Shown here piece after piece: positions 7,231-15,217 of a stretch of DNA of 40,046 bases. Each line of letters starts with the position of its first letter. The first letter of the stretch is position 1. The position numbers and the translations under genes were made by a program. The stretch is from the NCBI GenBank assembly GCA_003165235.1, contig PLSV01000352.1:1-40046 (forward strand). The letters run 5' to 3'. This DNA is from Syntrophobacteraceae bacterium. Lineage in GTDB: Bacteria > Desulfobacterota > Syntrophobacteria > Syntrophobacterales > Syntrophobacteraceae. The notes beneath the pieces were generated by a model. That model was given only the letters and a program-made list of their open reading frames with translations. It was not told the DNA's origin and searched no databases.

Positions 7231-8007
7231 ATGAACTCAGTGCTGCTTGAAAAAGACCCTCCGATTGGCTGGCTCATCCTGAACCGGCCCGAACTCAGGA
7301 ATGCGCTTTCACTGGAGATGATGGGCTCGGTCCGGGACGCCCTCGATGAGGTTGAGAAGGATCGCCGGATATCCATTCTCATCATTCGAGGGGAGGGCCC
7401 GGCGTTCAGCGCCGGGCACGACATTCGGGAAATGACGCAGAAGCATGAGAGCCTTAGCGAATTGCGGGAAATCTTCACCGAGTGCAACAAGATGATGCTC
7501 AAGCTCCACGAGCTGCCGCAGCCCGTAATAGCCCAGGTGCATGGGATCGCAACGGCCGCCGGATGCCAGCTTGTCGCAGCGTGCGATCTGGCCGTGGCCG
7601 AAACCGGGGCTCGATTCGCCACTCCCGGCGTGAAGATAGGTCTTTTTTGCACCACTCCAATGATCCCCCTGGTCCGGGTAGTCGGCAGGCGGCGCGCCAT
7701 GGACATGCTTTTGAGCGGCCGCCTTATTTCCGCCGAAGAAGCATTGCAGTTCGGCCTGGTCAACAGGGTCGTCCCACCAGAAAAACTCGCCGAAGAAACC
7801 CGCAACTGGGCCATGGAACTGGCGCAGGCAAGTCCGTTTGTCCTCAGCCTCGGCAAGAAGGCCTTTTACTCCCAGGTGGACCTCGACGAAAGGTCGGCTT
7901 ACGACTACGCCAAAGAAGTCATCGCGATGAATTGCATGGCGGACGACGCGTTCGAAGGAATGAGCGCATTTATCGAAAAGAGAAAGCCTGTGTGGAGCAA
8001 TAAATAG
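7231..8007 (+). CDS. Crotonase-superfamily (enoyl-CoA hydratase/isomerase-like) protein
   Basis: The 258-residue protein has the crotonase oxyanion-hole segments AFSAGHDIREM and GIATAAGCQLVAACDLAVA. I chose ATG 7231 because TGGGAG stands 8 bp upstream; a start at 7216 would add five residues. In classical enoyl-CoA hydratase two Glu are catalytic. The first normally sits in a 'GGCEL' context but here the sequence is AGCQL, and the second falls in ATPGVKIGLFCTTP, which lacks the usual Pro-Glu. This pattern resembles the ECHDC3-like subgroup, so simple hydration is unlikely and the reaction is open (isomerase, thioesterase-like or other acyl-CoA chemistry). It follows glnD by 34 bp on the same strand and may be cotranscribed. 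Confidence 0.8.
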   Translation: MNSVLLEKDPPIGWLILNRPELRNALSLEMMGSVRDALDEVEKDRRISILIIRGEGPAFSAGHDIREMTQKHESLSELREIFTECNKMMLKLHELPQPVIAQVHGIATAAGCQLVAACDLAVAETGARFATPGVKIGLFCTTPMIPLVRVVGRRRAMDMLLSGRLISAEEALQFGLVNRVVPPEKLAEETRNWAMELAQASPFVLSLGKKAFYSQVDLDERSAYDYAKEVIAMNCMADDAFEGMSAFIEKRKPVWSNK

Positions 8008-8366
8008 GAAGCGGGAGGAGTTTTGAGTTTTGAGTTTTGAGTTACTAACAACTACCAACTAAAAAGTCTCCTTGCTCCCTTCCCGACTTTCGTCGGATGA
8101 CTTCACTCCGGCGGAAGCCGAGTGCCCCGATCTCGTTGGATTTTGGTGTTCTCTGCGCCTTCGAAAAAGGACCGCCCACAAGGGGCTAGACTACGCGGTT
8201 CGTTCAAAAAAGGCCGCTCACAAGTTCAGGCAAATTTCATGGCTGGGGATTTCGAGCATCGCTAATATTGGCGCCATCTTGAACACAGCTTAATATCAGC
8301 CGCGCATCAGCGCCGGTTTTTTACACTCTTTTGGTCGAGCCACTTTCCATCGGCGCAAACCTTTCT
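8008..8366. other. Intergenic stretch with a short tandem repeat
   Basis: The first part holds three consecutive copies of a 7-bp unit (GTTTTGA) at about 8022-8043, just downstream of the crotonase gene. The rest (about 8070-8366) has open frames but no coding character that I trust. Confidence 0.45.
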
Positions 8367-8849
8367 CTAATGTGTTTCCAGCCATCGATTCCTGTCTGCC
8401 CTGGTCCAGGTCTGGGTTCTGCCCAGGAGGGGAATTCCCATATAACCCCTTACATCCAGGCGATTCTGTCCAGCCATTGAGAAACTACACCTGTATGTAT
8501 CTCCATCCTCGGGGTTATAAATCATACCTTTCCAGCAATTATCCCCCTCGTAATGAAATCCGGACATCAGGGGCAAACCGACAAGGGTCCTGTTTCGAAG
8601 AGATGGGTCGGGGTTATGCCTGTCCACCTTGGGCCTGCCGGGCGCCTGTTGGTCGGTGGGCGGATAGTTGGGTTCTTGCAGGCCGGAGATTTTTCCGCAG
8701 TAGAGTGATCCACATCTGTATATCTCGAAGAGCGCATCATTTTCCGGCGTATTCCAAAAGCCGATTACCGAATCGGCATCGACCGCTCCGGCCGGGGCAG
8801 CCATCAGCACTGTCAAAAAAAGCATGAGAAAGGCGATTGTTCCGGACAT
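8367..8849 (-). CDS. Secreted DUF2147 protein
   Basis: Starting at ATG 8849 (AGGA about 8 bp upstream), the protein opens with a Sec signal peptide, MSGTIAFLMLFLTVLMAA, and a likely cleavage after APAGA. The mature part begins VDADSVIGFWNTPENDALFEI and contains CGSLYCGKI, the pattern of DUF2147 (lipocalin-like barrel) proteins, ending with a hydrophobic DVRGYMGIPLLGRTQTW strand. The family occurs in the periplasm of many Gram-negative bacteria next to varied metabolic genes and has no firm function. An upstream extension of 24 residues is possible but has no signal-peptide logic. It stands alone on the minus strand. Confidence 0.8.
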   Translation of the reverse strand: MSGTIAFLMLFLTVLMAAPAGAVDADSVIGFWNTPENDALFEIYRCGSLYCGKISGLQEPNYPPTDQQAPGRPKVDRHNPDPSLRNRTLVGLPLMSGFHYEGDNCWKGMIYNPEDGDTYRCSFSMAGQNRLDVRGYMGIPLLGRTQTWTRADRNRWLETH

Positions 8850-9110
8850 TGTCAATCCTGCTATCGATCCACGACGGGCCAGGCAATGGGCGCAGCCCAC
8901 TGCGGATGCGCCTCGGTCCAAAATTATGAAAATAAATCACAAGGATAGCGACAGTAAAGGAAAAAGGGCGATCCCAAGGCGCTTACCCAGGGCTATATTA
9001 TGCAACCCCTGTGATTGTGTAGTGTAATATGGCGTGTTCAGATAAAAAGAGACCAAATAATCCTGAACCTGGGGATTCGCAACCTGGAAGGAGCCCGTAG
9101 ACCTTTTTTG

Positions 9111-9137
9111 CGCCGCCATGGAAGGCGGCGCTACCAA
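9111..9137. repeat. Dispersed hairpin element, copy 2
   Basis: CGCCGCC (9111-9117), loop ATGGAA, GGCGGCG (9124-9130), then CTACCAA. It pairs with copy 1 at 3240-3265 in design, and the stem bases covary. It lies in the otherwise empty gap 8850-9175 upstream of the MFS promoter. Confidence 0.55.
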
Positions 9138-9175
9138 CGCAATGGGAGAACAAATTTACCCTGCGGCCTTGAAAG

Positions 9176-9204
9176 TTGATGAAAAAAAGTTCCGGCTGTA
9201 CAAT
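9176..9204 (+). promoter_or_regulatory. Sigma-70-type promoter of the MFS gene
   Basis: TTGATG (9176-9181), a 17-bp spacer with an A7 tract, and TACAAT (9199-9204). Transcription would begin near 9211 and leave a 65-nt leader before the ATG at 9276. Confidence 0.55.
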
Positions 9205-9275
9205 TTGAGGTTAGCGAGAAATCGGGATAGGAAAAGGCAGTAAATCATTGAATCCGGTTTTCGGGGAACTATGTA

Positions 9276-10580
9276 ATGAAGTTTGGTTTAGGGGTGCGGG
9301 TCGGGGCGGTTTTTCGAGCATTCCGACACAGGAATTATCGCCTTTTTTTCTTCGGCCAGGGTGTGTCTCTTATCGGGACGTGGACACAGCAGGTTGCGCT
9401 TAGCTGGCTTGTCTACCGGCTTACCGGCTCGACGCTTCTGCTCGGTGTGGTGGCCTTTTCCAACCAGATCCCCACGCTTTTTCTCGGCCCGCTCGCCGGT
9501 GTTGTGGCGGACAGATTCAACCGCAAGCAACTGCTGCTGTGGACCCAGGGGCTTTCCATGGCGCAGGCGCTGGCGCTTGCCGCCCTGGTGCTGACCGGGG
9601 CCGTTGAACCGTGGCATATAGTCGTCCTCAGCATTTTCATTGGAACGGTAAACGCCTTCGATATACCCATACGGCAGTCATTTGTGATCGAGATGGTCGA
9701 AAGAAGAGAGGACCTCGGGAATGCGATAGCGCTGAATTCGGCGTTGTTTAACAGCGCTCGCTTCATTGGCCCCTCGCTTGCGGGAATCCTTATCTCTACC
9801 GTTGGGGAGGGGTTTTGCTTTCTTATCAACGGTATCAGCTACGTGGGTGTCCTGGCTGCTCTTCAGGCCATCAGGGCAGCTCAAAAAGAACGCCGCAGGC
9901 AAAATGGTCCGTTATGGGTCGAATTCCGAGAAGCAGTTGACCATGCGCGCAATTTTAAGCCGATTATCGCCATTCTGGCTCTACTCTCGGTGTTCAGCAT
10001 AGCGGGCACGCCCTATATGGTGCTCATGCCCGCGTATGCCAAAGACGTTCTGCACGGAAGCGCGAATACTTTCGGTTTTCTGATGTCCTCAGCGGGCATC
10101 GGGGCGCTCGCCTCCACTCTATATCTTGCTTCCCGCAAAAATGCGCATGGGCTCATAAAAATAATTCCCGCCGCCGCAGGCGCCTGCGGGTTCGCCATTG
10201 CAGCGTTCGCGCTCTCTCGCAGTTTCACGTTCTGCGTTGTCTTTCTTTTTCTGACCGGATTTTCGATGATGACCCATGTAGCTTCCAGCAACACGATCAT
10301 TCAGACTATCGTCGATGAGGACAAACGCGGCCGGATAATGAGTCTTTACGCAATGTCATTCATGGGCGTCATGCCGTTCGGAAGTCTTGCCGCCGGAAGC
10401 ATCGCGGGAAAAATAGGAGTTCAAAACACGCTGCTGTTGGGGGCGGCCTGCTGCATTGGGGGGGCTTTGATTTTCGCCTTGAAGCTGCCGGCGCTCGTCG
10501 AGCGCCTCAAACCCGTTTTTGCCTGCGATGAAACAGATCCCCTGCCCAAACTGCCTTCTAAACCAGGTCGGTGGTCATGA
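9276..10580 (+). CDS. MFS transporter, MFS_3/EntS-like exporter family
   Basis: The 434-residue protein has about 12 predicted membrane segments. It shows the MFS signatures of the MFS_3 group: FRHRNYRLFFFGQGVSLIGTW near the N-terminus, then GPLAGVVADRFNRKQLLL (the loop 2-3 'G-x-x-x-D-R-x-x-R' motif) and DIPIRQSFVIEMV. This family contains EntS-like siderophore exporters and macrolide/drug efflux carriers, and acts in the inner membrane by proton antiport. GGGGAA precedes the ATG, and a good promoter is at 9176-9204. Its last 23 bp overlap the convergent acetolactate decarboxylase gene (10558-10580). The substrate is unknown. Confidence 0.85.
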   Translation: MKFGLGVRVGAVFRAFRHRNYRLFFFGQGVSLIGTWTQQVALSWLVYRLTGSTLLLGVVAFSNQIPTLFLGPLAGVVADRFNRKQLLLWTQGLSMAQALALAALVLTGAVEPWHIVVLSIFIGTVNAFDIPIRQSFVIEMVERREDLGNAIALNSALFNSARFIGPSLAGILISTVGEGFCFLINGISYVGVLAALQAIRAAQKERRRQNGPLWVEFREAVDHARNFKPIIAILALLSVFSIAGTPYMVLMPAYAKDVLHGSANTFGFLMSSAGIGALASTLYLASRKNAHGLIKIIPAAAGACGFAIAAFALSRSFTFCVVFLFLTGFSMMTHVASSNTIIQTIVDEDKRGRIMSLYAMSFMGVMPFGSLAAGSIAGKIGVQNTLLLGAACCIGGALIFALKLPALVERLKPVFACDETDPLPKLPSKPGRWS

Positions 10581-11370
10581 AGTCAAACGTGGAGGGCAAA
10601 TGAAGTTCGAGGCGGGAGATAAACTGAACGCTGATCCGGGCGTCTCTAAGGGTGCACTCTTTGAGGTGCCCGCCATGTCTGCGGTCGCCGGTCAGGAAAT
10701 GAAAGTGGAACCCGGGCATGCTGAGGGCTTTGATAAACTTGGGAGTATAAAAGCCGGCAAGGGTCCCGTCCACGTCGCAAAACGTAAACATGGCGGGGCG
10801 CACTTCGGTTATAGGCCGGTGATCGGGCTGCTTAGGCACGGACCACATCTTTAACTGAGTGAAAGTTCCATCGATTCGAATTCCATAGAACATGTTTTCA
10901 GAGGGGATGATACGTTCCAGGAGAGCCATGAATTCCTGATTATCGAGTTCCCAATCGATCTTTTCGACTGAGGCGGGATTAAAGAAAGTTGCACAGGCAA
11001 AAGGGGTCTGCACCTCGTCTGCGACCATGCAGGTCTGCCCGTCCGTCCTTATCTGGTACGCCACTCCGTCGAGCAGCACCATTTCACCGTCAAGATCGTT
11101 AAAGGTTCCCAGGCCGAAATCACCGTGCAGTTTAACTTCGCCGATTGTGGCCGTTTCCTTGTATATGCCTTTCATCATCGCATCGGCAGGCGCGGACAGG
11201 TAAACAACATCGCCTGGGCCTTCTCTACTCAGGTAGTGCTTCAAGGCTCGTTCCAGCAGGGCTTCAGGCGTCATCGCGGCGCGTGAGCCGGCTGTTTCCA
11301 GCCTCCTGGCGAGTTCTTTGCGCAGCGAGATGGAATAGACCTGCTTTTCTTCTTCAATCGGTCCGGTCAA
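10558..11370 (-). CDS. Alpha-acetolactate decarboxylase with N-terminal ribbon-helix-helix-like segment
   Basis: Residues about 55-270 match acetolactate decarboxylase (2-acetolactate to acetoin and CO2): LHGDFGLGTFNDLDGE, then FYTPKFIKALSMPGFHFHFL and DRRHGGHL. His222, His224 and His235 keep the spacing of the three zinc ligands of the Bacillus enzyme. Residues 11-48 (VYSISLRKELARRLE, then MTPEALLERALKHYL) look like a ribbon-helix-helix domain, which is unusual for this enzyme; there is no signal peptide. I chose TTG 11370 because GGAGG lies 6 bp upstream. A longer ATG start at 11406 lacks a site. The gene diverges from the 11.5-kb operon and overlaps the MFS gene tail-to-tail. It may serve acetoin formation or, with the RHH part, self-regulation. 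Confidence 0.8.
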   Translation of the reverse strand: MTGPIEEEKQVYSISLRKELARRLETAGSRAAMTPEALLERALKHYLSREGPGDVVYLSAPADAMMKGIYKETATIGEVKLHGDFGLGTFNDLDGEMVLLDGVAYQIRTDGQTCMVADEVQTPFACATFFNPASVEKIDWELDNQEFMALLERIIPSENMFYGIRIDGTFTQLKMWSVPKQPDHRPITEVRPAMFTFCDVDGTLAGFYTPKFIKALSMPGFHFHFLTGDRRHGGHLKECTLRDARISVQFISRLELHLPSTFDFMTTDLV

Positions 11371-11530
11371 GATCTGCCTCCATTCTTGAAAGTCAGTGCG
11401 AGTCATCAATATATCATTATTTGATAGAACGCGTCCGGTCAACAAAATCGTATGGATATTGGACCGGGATATGGTAATTTCTCGTAGTCCGCCCATTAAT
11501 ACATGACCTGCGCCAATTCGAGGGATGGAA

Positions 11531-12850
11531 GTGAAACGAAGCGCCAGAGACGTGATGTTGTCAGTGGATGCCGACGAGGTTTTCCTGCCGCTCGTGACCG
11601 CGTTTGTCGAAAAGGCGGCCAACTGTTTCGGGCTTGGCATGGATGAGTCTCTCATGCTGACCCTTGCCTCGGAAGAGGTATTCATGCACCTGTGCCGGGT
11701 AGTGACGTCCTCCGGGGGTCCGGTGGAAATCGTCTGTTCAAACGGCGGCTACTACGCACAGGCAGTTTTCTCACTTCTCACGGACGCCTTCGACATGCGC
11801 GCTTTCAATCTTACCGCGACCATATCGATTGAAGACGATGCGGACCTCGAGGCGATGGGACTTGTCATAGCATCAAGATCGGTTGACCGCTTCTTGTTGA
11901 ACCGCGAAGAGGGACGGGATTTGCGGTTGACGCTCATCAAGGAAAAAACCTATCCCATGCTCATGGAGGCGCCGCCCGCGGCAGTGGGTCCGCTGGCGAA
12001 AACCTCGTTGCGACCGCCCGGACCGGAAGAAGTCAAGTTTTTGTCTCAACTCGCCGTATCTTACTACGATACCCGCGACCTATCCGATATCCTCCTCTAT
12101 CCGGGCAAGCTGGTGGATATGATAAAGGCCGGCGAATACCATTGTCTAGCCGCGGTGGGGAACGCGGGGGAAATCGGAGGAGCAATTTTTTGGCATCCGG
12201 TCGGAGAAAATACGGTCGAGTGCTTCGGACCGTATGTTTTCAACCAGGACCCTGCATCGAACATTGCCGAAGAACTCATGGAAGGCTGCATCGGCGCTGT
12301 CGCAAGGACTCAGTCTATTGGAATCATCAACACCCGGCCGACGCCGGAATTTTCCAGGCGGTATTTCGAACTCCTGGGGACCCTTGACGATTATGCCCCG
12401 GACGGGTCCTGCGCACCGGTGGAAGCATGGTTCAGGCTGCTGCGTGAGGACACGGGCTTAGCGGTCTGGGTCCATCCCGGGCTCGATGCGTTTGTTCGCC
12501 GGGAATACGCCAGGCTGGTCCTTCCAAGAGAGATCAGGATAGATCAACCATCAGGAGAGACTTTGCCTCGGCATTCCGTCCTTTCCGCCGAGTTCGACCG
12601 TCTTCAGGGGCGTGTGACATTGCGGCCGATGTGGCCCGGCGCAGATGCGGAAGAAAATATCGAACGGCATGTCAGGCTTTTGGAAGGGGAGAAGGTCCTC
12701 AACATCCATTTCGCCGTTGACCTCGGGCAGGCATGGCAGAGCGTTTTCATACCCGGTCTTCTGGCTCGGGGATTTGAACCCCGCTTCGTGCTGCCCTATG
12801 CGGGAAAAGCTGACCTGGCCGTCTTTCAACTTCGAGGCAGGCACTCATGA
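11531..12850 (+). CDS. RsbW-like ATPase-fold / GNAT-like two-part protein
   Basis: About 439 residues. The first 140 resemble an anti-sigma-type HATPase fold (LMLTLASEEVFMHLC in place of the 'ExxxN' box, then GGPVEIVC), but the Asn and the D-x-G-x-G box are not visible, so ATP binding is doubtful. Residues about 170-430 look like a GNAT-type acyltransferase followed by a second barrel-like domain, ending in VLNIHFAVDLGQAW and a hydrophobic strand. The same order of elements occurs in the GNAT protein at 18876-19793, so the two flank the operon as distant paralogues. I prefer GTG 11531 because GAGGG is 6 bp upstream; ATG 11525 has no room for a site. It overlaps the aminotransferase by ATGA. 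Its job is unknown, perhaps regulation or acylation of a pathway intermediate. Confidence 0.55.
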   Translation: MKRSARDVMLSVDADEVFLPLVTAFVEKAANCFGLGMDESLMLTLASEEVFMHLCRVVTSSGGPVEIVCSNGGYYAQAVFSLLTDAFDMRAFNLTATISIEDDADLEAMGLVIASRSVDRFLLNREEGRDLRLTLIKEKTYPMLMEAPPAAVGPLAKTSLRPPGPEEVKFLSQLAVSYYDTRDLSDILLYPGKLVDMIKAGEYHCLAAVGNAGEIGGAIFWHPVGENTVECFGPYVFNQDPASNIAEELMEGCIGAVARTQSIGIINTRPTPEFSRRYFELLGTLDDYAPDGSCAPVEAWFRLLREDTGLAVWVHPGLDAFVRREYARLVLPREIRIDQPSGETLPRHSVLSAEFDRLQGRVTLRPMWPGADAEENIERHVRLLEGEKVLNIHFAVDLGQAWQSVFIPGLLARGFEPRFVLPYAGKADLAVFQLRGRHS

Positions 12851-13971
12851 TGACCGCCCAGCCGCTGGAAACACTCGTTCCCGACTACATCAAGCGTTTC
12901 CAGGCCTACATACCCAGCAAACCGGATGACGAACTGAAAAAAATCTATGGCTGTTCGAAGCTCTATCGTCTGAATAACAACGAAAACCCGCTGGGTCCTC
13001 CCGAGACGGCTCGAAGGGCAATCGAAGCGTTTCCCCCGGCGCAGGCATCCATCTATCCAAGTGGGGACGCCCATCACTTGAGGTGCAAGTTGGCGGATAT
13101 CTTTGGGATGCACCCGGACCAGTTTCTGGCGGGAAACGGGGCCAACGAGGTGATCGCCTTTGTAATAAAGGCGTTCTGCCAGCAGGGCGATAATATCATC
13201 ACGGCGGATAAGACCTTCGCAGTCTATGAATGGGTGGCCGAATTCTCCGGGTTCGAAGCACGCCTCGTTCCCCTGGTGGATTACGGGTTCGATGCTTCAG
13301 GGATGATTGACAAGATCGACGAACGCACCAAGATCCTCTTCGTTTGCAATCCCAATAACCCCACCGGGAGTTGGTGGAACGAACGGACGCTTAGTTCTTT
13401 TCTCGACCGGATCGACGGAAAGCGCATAGTGGTTGTGGACGAGGCGTACCGGGAATTCGTCAGAAGCGCCGATTTCCCCGATTCAATGGCCCTGATCGGC
13501 AAATACCCGAACCTGGTGGTTTTCAGGACCTTTTCGAAGATGTACGGTCTCGCGGGGCTTCGCATCGGCTACCTTGCTGGAAGCAGAGAAGTCGTGGACA
13601 TCATTCGCCGAACCTGCATCGTTTACTCCGTCAACGCACTGGCGCAGGTAGGGGCTTTCTTCGCCCTGGCCGATAAGGAGCACATCCCGCGCACCCACGA
13701 AATCGTCAGCGCAGGCAAACGCTTCCTGCTGAAGGAACTCGATCTCATGGGGCTGCCCTATGTTCACGGAGAGGGCAATTTCGTGATGGCGCGGCTGCCC
13801 ATGAGCGACAGCCTTGCATACAGGAAGATGATGACGCGGGGCGTTATGGTGCGCGCCATGACCGGTTTTCGTTTTCCGAACTGGATCAGGATTACCGTTT
13901 CCTGCCAGGAGGCCCTGGAAGCCTTTGTCGAAGCGCTGTCGGGAATTGTGAAGGACAACGGGGCGCCTTAA
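12847..13971 (+). CDS. HisC-like PLP-dependent aminotransferase (class I/II)
   Basis: 374 residues with the class I/II aminotransferase pattern of histidinol-phosphate aminotransferases: YRLNNNENPLGPP near the N-terminus (substrate and phosphate end), FVCNPNNPTG (PLP ring contacts), VVDEAYREF (Asp for the pyridine N) and FRTFSKMYGLAGLRIGYL, in which Lys231 should form the Schiff base. Such enzymes move an amino group between glutamate/2-oxoglutarate and an amino-acid-like keto substrate. No other histidine-biosynthesis gene is nearby, and the ORF overlaps the preceding gene by ATGA and is 1 bp from the next. A pathway-specific role in this operon is therefore more likely than histidine synthesis. 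Confidence 0.8.
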   Translation: MMTAQPLETLVPDYIKRFQAYIPSKPDDELKKIYGCSKLYRLNNNENPLGPPETARRAIEAFPPAQASIYPSGDAHHLRCKLADIFGMHPDQFLAGNGANEVIAFVIKAFCQQGDNIITADKTFAVYEWVAEFSGFEARLVPLVDYGFDASGMIDKIDERTKILFVCNPNNPTGSWWNERTLSSFLDRIDGKRIVVVDEAYREFVRSADFPDSMALIGKYPNLVVFRTFSKMYGLAGLRIGYLAGSREVVDIIRRTCIVYSVNALAQVGAFFALADKEHIPRTHEIVSAGKRFLLKELDLMGLPYVHGEGNFVMARLPMSDSLAYRKMMTRGVMVRAMTGFRFPNWIRITVSCQEALEAFVEALSGIVKDNGAP

Positions 13972-13972
13972 T

Positions 13973-15205
13973 ATGACGACGCGGGATAATAGAAAACTCT
14001 TCACATTTGAATTCCTTTCGCTCAACCTCGTCATTTTCTTCTCCTTTTGCAACATGGCGGTTTTCTACAGCTTTTTCAGCTACCTGGAGAGGATCGGCAT
14101 TCCAGCGGAATGGAGAGGATTCCTGGTCGGACTCGAACCCATGAGCGCATTTGTGCTGCGCCTTGCCGCAGTTCCCATGCTGCACGCCGGAAATGCCGCC
14201 GCGTCGATGCTCATCGCGCTGACTATGATAGTGGCGGCGCTCTGCTCCTACGGCTGGGTGGTAACTATCCCCGGGCTGGTCGCGCTTCGAATCTTCCACG
14301 GGGCTGCCTTTGTTTTGCTCGTTTCTGCGAGCATGGCCCTGGTGGCGCATTTCATTCCAAGGGAAAAAAGCGGGCAGGGATTCGGTTTTGTGAGCGTGTC
14401 AGTGCTGGTCCCTTACACGGTAATGCCGCTTGTTACGGAAATCCTGCTGCGCTACACGCAAAACGAGGCGCAAATTTATCGAGGCGTAACGGTGCTGGCG
14501 GCCCCCGCGTTTGTTTTGCTCGTCATACTGCGAAAGAGACTAAAGAGTGCGCTCAGCGGCTTGGAAAGTGCGCTGATAAGCCGACCGAAACTGGAAGAAA
14601 TCCGCCGGAACCTGAAAGAACCCGGGATCGCGCTCCTGCTGGCGGTAAACCTTTTCCTGTATCTTAGCTATGCTTCGGTTTTCTTTTTCATGAAGGGGCA
14701 TGCCGCCGTGAGTTCGCTTGGCGAGGTGGGCGGTTTTTTCACGATCTCGACCCTTGTTATGATAGCTCTGCGTATTTCCGGAGGACTTTTTTTCGATAAA
14801 ATCGACAAAACAAGGATGCTCCAGGTTTTCACTTTCCTGCTGGTTCCATGCTTCGTACTGTTCGGATATATGCATACCCCGTGCATGCTCTACCTGATGG
14901 CCGGATACTATGGGCTTTGCATAGGTTTTGTAATGCCCCTGCTGAACGCCTCGCTCTTTGACGTCTCACCGCCGCATCTTCGAGGGGTGAACATCAATCT
15001 GGCGCTCTTTGTCATGGACGCCGGGTTTTGCCTCAGCCCGTACGCCGGAGGAGCTTTTATCGCCTCGGGCCACTCTTACGGCTCTCTTTTTAACATCTGC
15101 GCGGGGTTCATTTTCGTGAATCTGGTGTTGCTCATCGTATTCGGAAAACTCAGGCAGGCTGTCCAAAAGGAAGCGGGCGGGGTATCCAATGGCGCAGTCC
15201 AATAG
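13973..15205 (+). CDS. MFS transporter in the molybdenum hydroxylase operon
   Basis: 410 residues with about 12 hydrophobic segments and a central cytoplasmic linker (ALISRPKLEEIRRNL). The loop after the eighth segment contains GGLFFDKIDKTRML, a recognisable MFS repeat of the D-R/K-x-x-R type, and the N-terminal half has RIFHGAAFVLLVSASMALVA. It starts 1 bp after the aminotransferase stop and ends 12 bp before the hydroxylase large subunit, so it is part of one transcript. It probably moves the substrate or product of the pathway across the inner membrane, and the direction cannot be read from sequence. It is not closely similar to the MFS_3 carrier at 9276. Confidence 0.8.
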   Translation: MTTRDNRKLFTFEFLSLNLVIFFSFCNMAVFYSFFSYLERIGIPAEWRGFLVGLEPMSAFVLRLAAVPMLHAGNAAASMLIALTMIVAALCSYGWVVTIPGLVALRIFHGAAFVLLVSASMALVAHFIPREKSGQGFGFVSVSVLVPYTVMPLVTEILLRYTQNEAQIYRGVTVLAAPAFVLLVILRKRLKSALSGLESALISRPKLEEIRRNLKEPGIALLLAVNLFLYLSYASVFFFMKGHAAVSSLGEVGGFFTISTLVMIALRISGGLFFDKIDKTRMLQVFTFLLVPCFVLFGYMHTPCMLYLMAGYYGLCIGFVMPLLNASLFDVSPPHLRGVNINLALFVMDAGFCLSPYAGGAFIASGHSYGSLFNICAGFIFVNLVLLIVFGKLRQAVQKEAGGVSNGAVQ

Positions 15206-15217
15206 AAGGAGACGCTT

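Noticed and set aside
6849-7856. 335-residue minus-strand open frame rich in Ser and Arg
   Set aside because: It runs opposite the end of glnD and the crotonase gene, with composition typical of an antisense shadow.
12768-12784. GGGGATTTGAACCCC looks like a tRNA T-arm on the opposite strand
   Set aside because: It is coding sequence (RGFEPR region of the 11531 gene), and no acceptor or anticodon arm is nearby.
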